A stretch of 64,000 nucleotides of DNA. Source: Methylobacterium brachiatum (lineage in GTDB: Bacteria; Pseudomonadota; Alphaproteobacteria; Rhizobiales; Beijerinckiaceae). Under the pieces are notes generated by a model. The model was not told the DNA's origin and ran no database searches. It saw only the letters and a program-made list of their open reading frames with translations. The position numbers and the translations under genes were made by a program. The stretch lies in the NCBI RefSeq assembly GCF_020523825.1, contig NZ_JAJALK010000018.1, positions 1 through 64,000 on the forward strand, read 5' to 3'. Shown in pieces: positions 16,009 through 24,204 of the stretch (its first letter is position 1; each line of letters opens with the position of its first letter).

Positions 16009-18195
16009 ATGCGGTTCTGGATGCGGAAAGCCCCGGCGCTCGAAGCGATCGTGTGGGCGGTGGTGAACGGAGCCCTTCTCTGTGCCGCCGGTGCGGCTCG
16101 GGCAGAAGACGCAGTCCAGCTCGACGAGCTCAGCGTCGAGACCCAGGGTCGGGGCGCCCCGAAGAGCTACGGCGCCTCCGTCGGCGTGGTTGGCCCCCCG
16201 CCGCCAGCCTACGCGGGCGGCCAGGTCGGGTCCGGCTCGCGGCTGGGATTGCTGGGCAACCGGAGCAGCTTCGACCAGCCCTACAGCCAGACGAGCTTCA
16301 CCGATCAGCTGATCCGCGACCAGCAGGCCCATACGCTTCAGGACGTGATCAACAATGATCCGGCCGTCCGCACCAACGTGCCGCCGTCCAGCGGCATCCA
16401 GGGCTTCCTGATCCGGGGCTTCCCGTATTTCGCTCAGGATATCGCGTTCAACGGCCTCTACGGCGTGTCCGACGCCTTCAACCCGGCGATCGAGCCGATC
16501 GAACGGGTCGAGGTGCTCCATGGCCCGGGAACCTTGCTCACCGGCACCCCGCTGTTCGGCAATATCGGCGGCGTCATCAACCTGATCCCGAAGCGCGCCC
16601 TGGATGCGCCACTGACCCGGGTGACCCAGGGCTACATCTCCAACGCCCAGAGCTACACCGCCCTCGATCTCAGCCGGCGCTACGGCCCGTCGAACGAATG
16701 GGGGCTCCGGTTCAACGGCGCCTACCAGTTCGGCAGGACGCCGATCGACTTGCAGCAGTTGGAATTCGGCGTCGCGGCTCTCGCCCTCGATTATCGCGGC
16801 GAGAACCTGCGTGTCTCGGCGGATCTCGGCTACCAGAAGACCGATCTCAATGCGGCCTTCCGCACCCGGTCGGTCAGTTCGGGCTTTCCCATCCCGCGGG
16901 CGCCGGACCTGCGAATCAACCCGCAGCAGAGCTGGGAATACCGCGACAGCGACAACAAGTCGGTGGCGCTACGCGCCGAGTACGATCTGAACGACGCAGT
17001 CACGCTCTACGCCGCTTACGGACACAGCCAATTCTACCAGGAGTATTTCGGCGCGGTCCTGACCATCTTCAACGCGCGCGGCGATTTCCGCGAGCCGATC
17101 AACTACCTGCCCTACATTTCCAACGCCGACACCGCGGAAGCGGGCCTGCGCGGGCGGCTCGATACGGGACCGGTGCGCCATGAATTCGGCATCGCGGCGA
17201 CCGGCCTGTGGTACGACCAGAGCCAGATCAGCTACCCGGTCGGATCGACCATCGTCTCCAACATCTACGCGCCGGTCACGGTCCCGCCGCGCAGCGCCAT
17301 CGGCCAGACGCGGGCCATGCCGCCGACGACGGCCCGCAGCAATCAGAGCGTCGCCGTAGCCGACACGCTGTCCATCCTGGATGGCCATGTGCAGCTCACT
17401 TTGGGCGGGCGCTGGCAGAGCATCACCGTCAAGAGCCTCGATCCACGCACCGGATCCACCACCGGTCTCGCGGATAGCGGCGCCTTCTCGCCCGGTGCCG
17501 GTCTGGTGGTGAAGCCCTGGGAGGCGCTGTCGCTCTACGCCAATTACAGCGAGGGCCTGACGGCCCCTTCCGTGCCGGTGACGGCGGTCAACGCCAATCA
17601 GCCCTTCGGAGCGGTCCGCTCGGACCAGATCGAGGCCGGCGTCAAATACGATTTCGGCAACCTTGGTCTCGGCTTCGCCGCCTACGACCTGCAGCAGCCG
17701 TTCGGATTCCTGGATTCGAGCAATCGGTTCAGGATCGACGGGACACAGCGCAATCGCGGCCTCGAATTCACGGCCTTCGGCGAGCCGGTGGTCGGCATTC
17801 GGGTGGTCGGCGGGGTGAGCCTGATCGACGGCCGGCTCCTGAAGACGCAGGGCGGCCAGTTCAACGGCAACGTCGCGATCGGTGTCCCGGCGGTCCAGCT
17901 GAACCTCTACGGCGAGTACGATCTGCCCTGGCTCGCCCCTGGGCTCACCGTCACCGGCCGGGTGATCTACACGGCGGCGCAGTATTACGACCAGGCCAAC
18001 AGCCAGACGATTCCGGACTGGGCCACCCTCGATCTCGGCCTGCGCTACAAGACGATCCTCCAGGACCGGCCGGTGACCTGGCAGGCGAACATCCTGAACG
18101 TGACCGGCAACAATTACTGGGCCACGACCGGTCGCGGGCTCCTCGCGCCTGGGACACCGCGGACCGTTCTCATCTCGGCCAGCGTGGATTTCTGA
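16009..18195 (+). CDS. TonB-dependent siderophore-type outer-membrane receptor
   Basis: 728 residues. A signal peptide occupies about 1-32 (AAGAARAED). The segment VQLDELSVET is followed by a plug domain (roughly 85-200: TLQDVINNDPAVR, GFLIRGF, IERVEVLHGPGTLLTG), then a beta-barrel that ends with a terminal phenylalanine (SASVDF), needed for outer-membrane assembly. Such receptors import Fe-siderophores or, less often, other large ligands, energised by TonB. The ligand cannot be read; the RGFP and plug pattern are of the siderophore type. The gene follows cobT, so a cobalamin-related ligand was considered, but no riboswitch supports that. Confidence 0.88.
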   Translation: MRFWMRKAPALEAIVWAVVNGALLCAAGAARAEDAVQLDELSVETQGRGAPKSYGASVGVVGPPPPAYAGGQVGSGSRLGLLGNRSSFDQPYSQTSFTDQLIRDQQAHTLQDVINNDPAVRTNVPPSSGIQGFLIRGFPYFAQDIAFNGLYGVSDAFNPAIEPIERVEVLHGPGTLLTGTPLFGNIGGVINLIPKRALDAPLTRVTQGYISNAQSYTALDLSRRYGPSNEWGLRFNGAYQFGRTPIDLQQLEFGVAALALDYRGENLRVSADLGYQKTDLNAAFRTRSVSSGFPIPRAPDLRINPQQSWEYRDSDNKSVALRAEYDLNDAVTLYAAYGHSQFYQEYFGAVLTIFNARGDFREPINYLPYISNADTAEAGLRGRLDTGPVRHEFGIAATGLWYDQSQISYPVGSTIVSNIYAPVTVPPRSAIGQTRAMPPTTARSNQSVAVADTLSILDGHVQLTLGGRWQSITVKSLDPRTGSTTGLADSGAFSPGAGLVVKPWEALSLYANYSEGLTAPSVPVTAVNANQPFGAVRSDQIEAGVKYDFGNLGLGFAAYDLQQPFGFLDSSNRFRIDGTQRNRGLEFTAFGEPVVGIRVVGGVSLIDGRLLKTQGGQFNGNVAIGVPAVQLNLYGEYDLPWLAPGLTVTGRVIYTAAQYYDQANSQTIPDWATLDLGLRYKTILQDRPVTWQANILNVTGNNYWATTGRGLLAPGTPRTVLISASVDF

Positions 18196-18307
18196 TCATC
18201 AGGTCAGGCCGACGGCATGCCCCAAGCCTGACCTCGCGCCATCGCCAAGGGTCGACGCGAATCGCACGCTCAAAACCGACCGGAACAATGCTGTCCGCGC
18301 AGGCAAG

Positions 18308-18346
18308 CGCAAACCGCCGCGGCATGCCCTGCCGCGGCGGTTTGCG
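18308..18346. terminator. Bidirectional terminator, perfect 17-bp stem
   Basis: CGCAAACCGCCGCGGCA at 18308-18324 pairs perfectly with 18330-18346 across a 5-base loop. The arms start and end with AAAC/GTTT, giving a short U-run on either strand. It lies between the convergent receptor and rpmB genes. Confidence 0.85.
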
Positions 18347-18381
18347 TCGTCTGAGGCGTAGAAGGCGCTGAGCGCCCGAGA

Positions 18382-18684
18382 TCAGGCCGCGACGGCCGGA
18401 GTCTCGGCGAGCTTCTTGTGGATCTCGCGCTTCAGCAGCCGGGCGGTCTGCGACAGGTCGCCCTCGCCGGCTTTCACCAGGAAGGCGTCGAGGCCGCCGC
18501 GGTGCTCGACCGAGCGCAGGGCGTGCGCGGTGATGCGCAGGCGCACCCGCTTGCCCAGCGCGTCCGACTGGAGCGTGACGTTGCACAGGTTCGGCAGGAA
18601 CCGGCACTTGGTCTTGTGGTTCGAGTGGCTCACGAGGTGGCCGACCTGAACGGCCTTGCCGGTGAGTTCGCAGCGGCGCGCCAT
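18382..18684 (-). CDS. rpmB: 50S ribosomal protein L28
   Basis: 100 residues. MARRCELTGKAVQVGHLVSHSN is the L28 start, with the short Arg-rich segment KCRFLPNL and the R(L)RITAHALRSVEHRGG core. A component of the large subunit near the E site. ATG at 18684; the upstream in-frame ATG at 18732 would add 16 residues absent from L28. The C-terminus (KLAETPAVAA) is longer than in enterobacteria, as usual for alphaproteobacteria. The divergent DUF3108 gene is its conserved neighbour. Confidence 0.96.
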   Translation of the reverse strand: MARRCELTGKAVQVGHLVSHSNHKTKCRFLPNLCNVTLQSDALGKRVRLRITAHALRSVEHRGGLDAFLVKAGEGDLSQTARLLKREIHKKLAETPAVAA

Positions 18685-19032
18685 GATGACTAAAATTCCC
18701 GTCTCGTTCCGCCCGTGAAGACCCGATCGCAAGCGGCGCGATCATCGTCGCAGCGGGCGGCGCCCGATACGTATTCCAGGTCCAGCGGAGTCCTGTTGAA
18801 GGCGCGAGCCTATAGGCGACCTGCCCCCGATGCGTCAAGCTCCGCCGGGTCGAAGGTGCCCCGAGCGGGGGTCGGGCACCCAACGGTCTGTTAACCACGA
18901 TGCCGGGATATAACCGTCATCGGCTCGACGAAGGCCGGCGCCGCGCCGGCACCGCACGTCGAGACCTCGTCTCGCGAGATCGTCTCGCACAAGATATTTT
19001 TCGCCCGCGTTTCCTGGGATGCGATCCGGATC
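18685..19032. other. Divergent intergenic region rpmB / DUF3108, 348 bp
   Basis: Likely holds the promoters of both genes. A short AT-richer patch (CAAGATATTTTTCG around 18989-19002) is the only clear compositional feature. Nothing else was recognised; the overlapping minus-strand frame is an extension of rpmB without coding character. Confidence 0.4.
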
Positions 19033-19935
19033 ATGAGCGCCACGCCTGTCCGTCGGACGATCAAGCCGCTGACGACGCGCCTTCTCGGGACCGTGCTCGC
19101 TATCGCGGCGCTCGGTGCCCCGGCCGATGCGGCCGCCCGCGCCCGGCGGGCCGCCGCCGCGGCGCCCGCCACCGTAACGGTGGATTACAGCATCAACCTC
19201 GCCGGCCTGCCGATCGGGACCGCGCGGCTCGCGGGCAGCTTCGAGCGCGATCGCTACCTGATGGACGTCTCGGCGACGCTGACCGGCCTCGTGGGGGCGA
19301 TCACCGGTGGCAAGGGCTCGGCCCGGGCCTCCGGCAATTTCTCGGTGGCGCCGCAGCCCGCCGCCTTCTCGATCGCCACCCATACGGCGAGTTCGGGGAT
19401 CGCGGTGCGCATGGCGCTCGCGCACGGCAACGTCGTGCAGGCCGAGATCACGCCGCCGCTGGTGGACATGCAGGACCGGGTGCCGGTCACGGCCGCCCAC
19501 AAGCGGGGCATCATGGATCCCGTGAGCGCGCTGCTGATGCCGGCCCAGGGGCGGGGCGAACTGCTCGATCCGGCCAATTGCAACCGGACCCTGCCGGTGT
19601 TCGACGGCGCGACCCGGTTCAACGTCGTGCTGAGCTACGCCGAGACCCGCCCCGTACAGAAGCCCGGCTATGTCGGACCGGTCCTGGTCTGCACCGCCCG
19701 CTACCAGGCGGTGGCCGGGCACCGGCCGGACCGCCCCGGGGTGAAGTTCATGGAGGATAACCGCGAGATGTCGGTCTGGCTCGCCCCCGTCGAGGGGACA
19801 CGGGCCCTGATTCCGCTGCGCATCTCGGTGCTCACCACCATCGGCACCAACATCATCGAGGCGACGCGCTGGACCCAGGGCGCCGCCGAGACCGCCGGCG
19901 CCAGCGTCGCCCAGGCGAGCCTCCCCGCGCAGTGA
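19033..19935 (+). CDS. DUF3108 secreted protein
   Basis: 300 residues. An N-terminal signal (LLGTVLAIAALGAPADAAA, residues 16-35) is followed by a DUF3108 domain: VDYSINLAGLPIGTARLAGSFERDRY, then GKGSARASGNF and KPGYVGPVLVCTARYQAVAGHRP. DUF3108 proteins are beta-rich periplasmic or outer-membrane-linked proteins of unknown function, thought to bind or handle lipids. The gene next to rpmB is conserved in related bacteria. Start at 19033 is the only ATG that keeps the complete signal peptide. Confidence 0.85.
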   Translation: MSATPVRRTIKPLTTRLLGTVLAIAALGAPADAAARARRAAAAAPATVTVDYSINLAGLPIGTARLAGSFERDRYLMDVSATLTGLVGAITGGKGSARASGNFSVAPQPAAFSIATHTASSGIAVRMALAHGNVVQAEITPPLVDMQDRVPVTAAHKRGIMDPVSALLMPAQGRGELLDPANCNRTLPVFDGATRFNVVLSYAETRPVQKPGYVGPVLVCTARYQAVAGHRPDRPGVKFMEDNREMSVWLAPVEGTRALIPLRISVLTTIGTNIIEATRWTQGAAETAGASVAQASLPAQ

Positions 19936-20023
19936 GCACCCGCCGCGGGATCCGGCTTTGACCGCCGGCCTCTTTCCGGGCACCCGTGCGGGGCAAGCGC
20001 GGCAGCCAGGGAGGTGCAGGACC

Positions 20024-20314
20024 ATGCCGAAGGGCTACATCATCGTCCGGATGACGGTCACCGATCCGGAGACCTACGCGGCCTATGCCGAGATGGCCTC
20101 CGCGGCGATGCGGCTCTACGGCGCCAAACCTCTGGTGCGGGGCGGGCGCTACGAGGCGCTCGAGGGTGAGGCCCGGCCGCGCAACGTCGTGCTGGAATTC
20201 GAATCCTACGACGCCGCGCGGGCCTATTACGTCTCGCCGGAATACCAGGCCGCCAAGGCGAAGCGCCTGCCGGCCGGGATCGGCGAGGTCGTGCTGGTCG
20301 AAGGCGCCGCCTGA
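20024..20314 (+). CDS. DUF1330 family protein
   Basis: 96 residues. The DUF1330 dimeric alpha/beta-barrel pattern is clear: KGYIIVRMTVTDPETYAAYAEM, KPLVRGGRYEALEGEARPRNVVLEFES and AYYVSPEYQAAKAKR. Function is not established; the fold is ferredoxin-like and resembles small monooxygenases. ATG at 20024 is preceded by GGGAGGTG at a good distance; an upstream ATG at 19958 is not needed. Convergent with the darcynin gene. Confidence 0.88.
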   Translation: MPKGYIIVRMTVTDPETYAAYAEMASAAMRLYGAKPLVRGGRYEALEGEARPRNVVLEFESYDAARAYYVSPEYQAAKAKRLPAGIGEVVLVEGAA

Positions 20315-20324
20315 ACCGGCCGGT

Positions 20325-20681
20325 TCAGGCGGCGAGCGGCGCCCGGCCGTAATGGGTCGCGTACGCGTTCTCCACGGCCGGGATGATCTCGACGATCGCG
20401 AACCACCGGTCCCAGAACGCCGTCTCGCGCAAGGCCTCGACGACGCATTCGTAGGCGTGGTGGTCGCTGGCCTCCCACACCCAGAGATCGGTGACGCGGG
20501 CCGTGTAGAATTCGGCGTCGTAGAAGCGCAGCTTCACGGAATCCGCGTGGCGACGCAGGATCGGCTCGAACACCGCGCGCAACCGGGCGAAGCGCTCGTC
20601 GATCGAGAGAGCGAGCCATTCGGGTGACGTCTTCACCAGCATGAAGACGGTGAGCTTGGGATTGAAAGTCTGGTCGGACAT
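20325..20681 (-). CDS. Darcynin family protein
   Basis: 118 residues. FMLVKTSPEWLALSIDERFA, followed by LRFYDAEFYTARVTDLWVWEASDHHAYECVVEALRETAFWDRWF, is the darcynin pattern. These small proteins are conserved but have no known function; a dimeric ferredoxin-like fold is likely. Start ATG at 20681. It diverges from a TetR regulator gene, which probably controls it. Confidence 0.82.
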   Translation of the reverse strand: MSDQTFNPKLTVFMLVKTSPEWLALSIDERFARLRAVFEPILRRHADSVKLRFYDAEFYTARVTDLWVWEASDHHAYECVVEALRETAFWDRWFAIVEIIPAVENAYATHYGRAPLAA

Positions 20682-20698
20682 GGATGTGACCGCTCCGT

Positions 20699-20714
20699 GG
20701 GTCTGTTGGGACCC
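20699..20714. promoter_or_regulatory. Palindrome GGGTC-N6-GACCC between darcynin and tetR genes
   Basis: A 16-bp interrupted palindrome in the 75-bp divergent intergenic region. Its place between a TetR gene and the neighbouring divergent gene is where the operator would be expected. Short arms in GC-rich DNA, so chance is possible. Confidence 0.3.
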
Positions 20715-20756
20715 GGCGATGATGCCCCCGGGCGGGCCGGCGGCGAACTCGCGTTC

Positions 20757-21383
20757 ATGACCGGCCGGACGGCGCGGGGGCCGGCGCTCAAGCCCCGGAA
20801 AAACCCGGAACAATCCCGCTCCGCCGAGACGGTGCGGACGATTCTCGAAGGTGCGGCTCGCGTTCTGGAGGAGCGCGGCCTGGCCGGCTACACGACCAAT
20901 GCCGTGGCCGAGCGGGCCGGCGTCTCGGTCGGCTCGGTCTACCAGTACTTCCCGGGCAAGGAGGCGCTGACCGCGGCCCTGGTGGCGCGGGAGACCGGCC
21001 TGCTGATCGCGGCGGTGCGGGACGCGGCCGCGGCGGCGACGCCGGAGCTCGGCCTGCGTCGGATCGTGCAGGCGGCCGTCGCCCACCAGATGTCCCGGCC
21101 GCGCCTCGCCCTGCTGCTCGACCGGGAGGAGAGCCGGCTCCAGCTCGCCGACAGCCTGGATGCGGTCACCCGGGCGATCTCGGACGCGCTGCTGGCCCTG
21201 CTGGGGCGCCTCGAACCCGCGCCGCCGGTCGAGGCGCAGGTTGCGGCGGGCGACCTGTTCGCGCTGCTGCGGGGCATGGTGGATGCTGCGGGCGAGCGCG
21301 GCGAGCGGGCGGGCGACGCGCTGGAGCAGCGTGTCCTGCGCGCGGTGTTCGGTTATCTCGGGCTGCCCCCGGCGGGGCCGTAA
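20757..21383 (+). CDS. TetR/AcrR family transcriptional regulator
   Basis: 208 residues. The N-terminal HTH is GAARVLEERGLAGYTTNAVAERAGVSVGSVYQYFPGKEAL (about residues 30-70), with the SVGSVYQYFPGKE signature. The C-terminal ligand-binding part is all helical with ASP-rich ends and no identified ligand. It starts 75 bp from the divergent darcynin gene, its probable target. ATG at 20757 is preferred; an in-frame ATG at 20697 would overlap the putative operator. Confidence 0.86.
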   Translation: MTGRTARGPALKPRKNPEQSRSAETVRTILEGAARVLEERGLAGYTTNAVAERAGVSVGSVYQYFPGKEALTAALVARETGLLIAAVRDAAAAATPELGLRRIVQAAVAHQMSRPRLALLLDREESRLQLADSLDAVTRAISDALLALLGRLEPAPPVEAQVAAGDLFALLRGMVDAAGERGERAGDALEQRVLRAVFGYLGLPPAGP

Positions 21384-21393
21384 TCGGCAGGAG

Positions 21394-22407
21394 CTACGAG
21401 CGGATCGCGCAGTATTTCAGATCGCGCGCGATCGAGCGCCACCGAATGGCGTCGTGGTGGACGGACCGATACACGCCGCCACGGATGTTCCGGATCACCG
21501 CCCACACGCCCCGGGGCCGGCTGCGCGAGACGTAGACCCGCTTCCTCTGCTGCAGCTGATGCAGGGCCCGCTGGAAAAAGTGGATCGCTTTTCCGCGATC
21601 GAAGAGCGGAAAAGCCGCCACCGTCGCGTCGGGGAGATCGCGGATCACCGCGATCATGTCGGCGGTCGCAGCGATGTAGTCGTCGAGCTCCTTGATCGGA
21701 TCGTGGGCCTGCGCCTTGTGGCTGCGGCGGCCGTCCCCGAACAGGTTTGTCGCGTGCTGCCGGTAGGTGACCAGCGGCAGGTTCAGTTCCGCCGTCTCGC
21801 CCACCACCTGACCGAGAAACACGATCCACCGGTCGTGAGCGATCTTCTCCTTGGGCACGATGAAGTCCCGGAATCGCCCGTCGATATCGGCCAGATGCAG
21901 AAGTTCCCTGCGGAAAACGATCGAAAATCCGAAGAAGGTCAGCCAGGGATCGTAACTGAGCGGCGGCTTGATGCCGGTGCGTTGAATGCCCTGAGTGAAT
22001 TTTACCAGCTTACCGGTTGATTGGTCCAAGCTCGCGGCCGCATGCACGATCATGGAAATATTCGGATTGCCGAAATAGGTGGCCACACGTTCGAGCTTTT
22101 CGCGATCCCAGATATCGTCCTGATCGCAGAACGCGACGAAGTCTCCCTTGGCGGACAAAGCCGCATTCAGGAAGTTGTCACGAAATCCGAGATTGGTTTG
22201 GTTGATATTTATCTTGAACGGTATCTTCGATCTTTCGGCAATCGACCTTGCTATATCCAGAGTTGCATCCGTTGATCCGTCATCAGAGACGATAATCTCC
22301 ACCGGCTTGAAATTCTGGTTAATGACGCTTTCGAGCTGCTCGCGGATGAATACTGAGCCATTATACGTAGCGATAACCACCGAAACCGTTTTGTCTGCAG
22401 CATCCAT
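21394..22407 (-). CDS. Family 2 glycosyltransferase
   Basis: 337 residues. The GT-A fold start is SVVIATYNGSVFIREQLES, then VSDDGSTDATLDIA, and the nucleotide-sugar/metal motif FCDQDDIWD near residue 95. GT2 enzymes of this kind add rhamnose or similar sugars to surface polysaccharides. AT content is higher than in the flanking genes, notably in the first half, consistent with acquisition as part of a surface-polysaccharide set. ATG at 22407 has AAGG 9 bases upstream; ATG at 22425 is an alternative. Divergent from an acyltransferase gene. Confidence 0.88.
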   Translation of the reverse strand: MDAADKTVSVVIATYNGSVFIREQLESVINQNFKPVEIIVSDDGSTDATLDIARSIAERSKIPFKININQTNLGFRDNFLNAALSAKGDFVAFCDQDDIWDREKLERVATYFGNPNISMIVHAAASLDQSTGKLVKFTQGIQRTGIKPPLSYDPWLTFFGFSIVFRRELLHLADIDGRFRDFIVPKEKIAHDRWIVFLGQVVGETAELNLPLVTYRQHATNLFGDGRRSHKAQAHDPIKELDDYIAATADMIAVIRDLPDATVAAFPLFDRGKAIHFFQRALHQLQQRKRVYVSRSRPRGVWAVIRNIRGGVYRSVHHDAIRWRSIARDLKYCAIRS

Positions 22408-22527
22408 GCGCACTGGCCTTGACATCCCACATTCTAAAATCAAAAACTCGAATCGACATCAAGCGCAGTATGCCAACTCTATCGGCAGAATTAAAGTCTG
22501 CGATTACTATAACATGGCTGGATAAAG

Positions 22528-23619
22528 TTGGGAACACCGGCCCCGTCGAAGCCGACCACGCATTGCGTAGCCCTCGATGGCATTCGAGGGATCGCCGCGC
22601 TATCAGTACTCTTGTTCCATTTGGGTCGATGGCTAGACATCCCGTTCCTGGCAGTGAACGGGGGGCTTTCGGTCGATACCTTCTTCACGCTCAGCGGTTA
22701 TGTCCTCGCCCGCGCCTATGCCCGCCGGACACGGAATATATCCGTGACCGAATTCATGGCCCTCCGCGTCATCAGGCTGCTGCCGATCATCCTGCTGTCG
22801 ATCGTGATCAGCGCCCCCTACGTCCTCGCCAGAAACTATCTGCTGAGCACCGAGACCCAATCGGCCACGATCGTCCTGGCGATCATGCTGGGAATCCTGA
22901 ACATCCCTTATTTCAACGCCCCGCCCCAGATCGGCGGCCCACAGATATTTCCGCTCAACGGGCCGCAATTCTCGCTCTTCTTCGAGCTCGCGGCGAACTA
23001 TGTCTGGTGGCTGCTGCGATTCGTCGACCAGACCTATCTGGCGCTGGGGCTGTATGCCCTGTCGAGCGCGGCGGTCATCCGATTCGGCATCGGCGGCGAC
23101 ACGGCGGATAATTTCCTGCTCGGCTTCGCTCACGTCGGGTCATCGTTCTTTGTCGGCGTGCTGGTCTATCAGTTCGGCCGCGCCATGCGGCCGAGTCGCG
23201 CGAATGCCTTTCTGTTCGTGGCGCTGTCCGGTGTGATGATCGCGATCCTGTTCTCGTCGTTCGAACTCACTCTTCAGGAACGGCTCGCCTGGAAACTCGT
23301 CCTGGCTCCCCTGCTGGTGCTGAGCGGATCGGTCGTCACCCTCCAGGGTCTGCCGAAGCGGGCTTCGCGCGTGCTGGGCGACCTCTCCTATCCGGTCTAC
23401 GCCCTGCATTATCCGATCTTCTGCTGGATCAACGGGATCTATCAGAAGGTGACCGGCAGCAGGGGCATCGTCCTCGAATGCGCGACGTTCCTCGTCGCGA
23501 CGATCGCGGTGAGCTATCTGGTCCTGCGCTATTACGACGAACCGGCGCGGCGCTACCTGTCGGACGTCGTCGCATCGATCAAAGCCTCGCGCTCCGGCCG
23601 GGCCGAATACGGTCGCTGA
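22528..23619 (+). CDS. Acyltransferase 3 family membrane protein
   Basis: 363 residues with about ten hydrophobic segments. The family start ALDGIRGIAALSVLLFHLGRW holds the conserved arginine and histidine, and SYPVYALHYPIF near residue 290 is the late conserved segment. Such proteins (OafA/NodX type) O-acetylate or otherwise acylate surface sugars from the inner membrane. The initiation codon is TTG at 22528; GGAT lies a few bases before it and there is no in-frame ATG close by. Adjacent to the divergent GT2, so both probably modify the same glycan. Confidence 0.85.
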   Translation: MGTPAPSKPTTHCVALDGIRGIAALSVLLFHLGRWLDIPFLAVNGGLSVDTFFTLSGYVLARAYARRTRNISVTEFMALRVIRLLPIILLSIVISAPYVLARNYLLSTETQSATIVLAIMLGILNIPYFNAPPQIGGPQIFPLNGPQFSLFFELAANYVWWLLRFVDQTYLALGLYALSSAAVIRFGIGGDTADNFLLGFAHVGSSFFVGVLVYQFGRAMRPSRANAFLFVALSGVMIAILFSSFELTLQERLAWKLVLAPLLVLSGSVVTLQGLPKRASRVLGDLSYPVYALHYPIFCWINGIYQKVTGSRGIVLECATFLVATIAVSYLVLRYYDEPARRYLSDVVASIKASRSGRAEYGR

Positions 23620-23740
23620 GGATCTGAGGCGTTTTCGGCCCGATTGCCGACGTTGCATCCGTCGTCCACCCGGGGTCCCCGCGCTCGGGGTGAGGCGCGG
23701 CGGCGATCAAATCTTTCATCTTCCCTGCGATGATCCGTAC

Positions 23741-24064
23741 ATGCGCCCGCACCGCCCCCGAATCGCCCTCGCCCTCGCGGCGCTCACATTCGCCGGGCCG
23801 GCTGCGGCCCAGCCCCTGACCGCGGGATCGGCCGATCCCGGTTGCGGCGGCGACGCCTTCTCGTCGGCGCAGGTGATCGAGCACCGGCCGCCGCGGCACG
23901 GTCCGCTGGTCTCGGTCCCCGACACCCTCTGCGCGGATCTCGCGCCCCAGCCCGGATCCCCGGCGACGCAGATCGAGGTCTATCCGCTGATTATGCCGCA
24001 GGTTGGCAGCGGCCCGGGTGATATCCCATATGGGGGAGGATCAACGCGGCCCTATCGTCCCTGA
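23741..24064 (+). CDS. Small secreted protein, unknown function
   Basis: 107 residues. A signal peptide (IALALAALTFAGPAAAQ, 8-24) precedes a Gly/Pro-rich mature part with two cysteines (GCGGD, DTLCAD), which may form a disulfide. No family recognised. ATG at 23741 begins the signal; earlier in-frame starts are weaker. The region just before it (23620-23740) has a short G/C-rich inverted repeat. Confidence 0.5.
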   Translation: MRPHRPRIALALAALTFAGPAAAQPLTAGSADPGCGGDAFSSAQVIEHRPPRHGPLVSVPDTLCADLAPQPGSPATQIEVYPLIMPQVGSGPGDIPYGGGSTRPYRP

Positions 24065-24204
24065 CGCGACCGGCCGCCCGAACCCCCTGCCCGCGCCAGA
24101 CGGCGCCGCGCCGGCCTTCCCGTCCGAAGGAACCGCCGACCATCGACGCGCCGCTCCGCCCCCTCCCCGGCCGGTCCCTGCCGCGCGACGTCCGCGCCCG
24201 CGGC

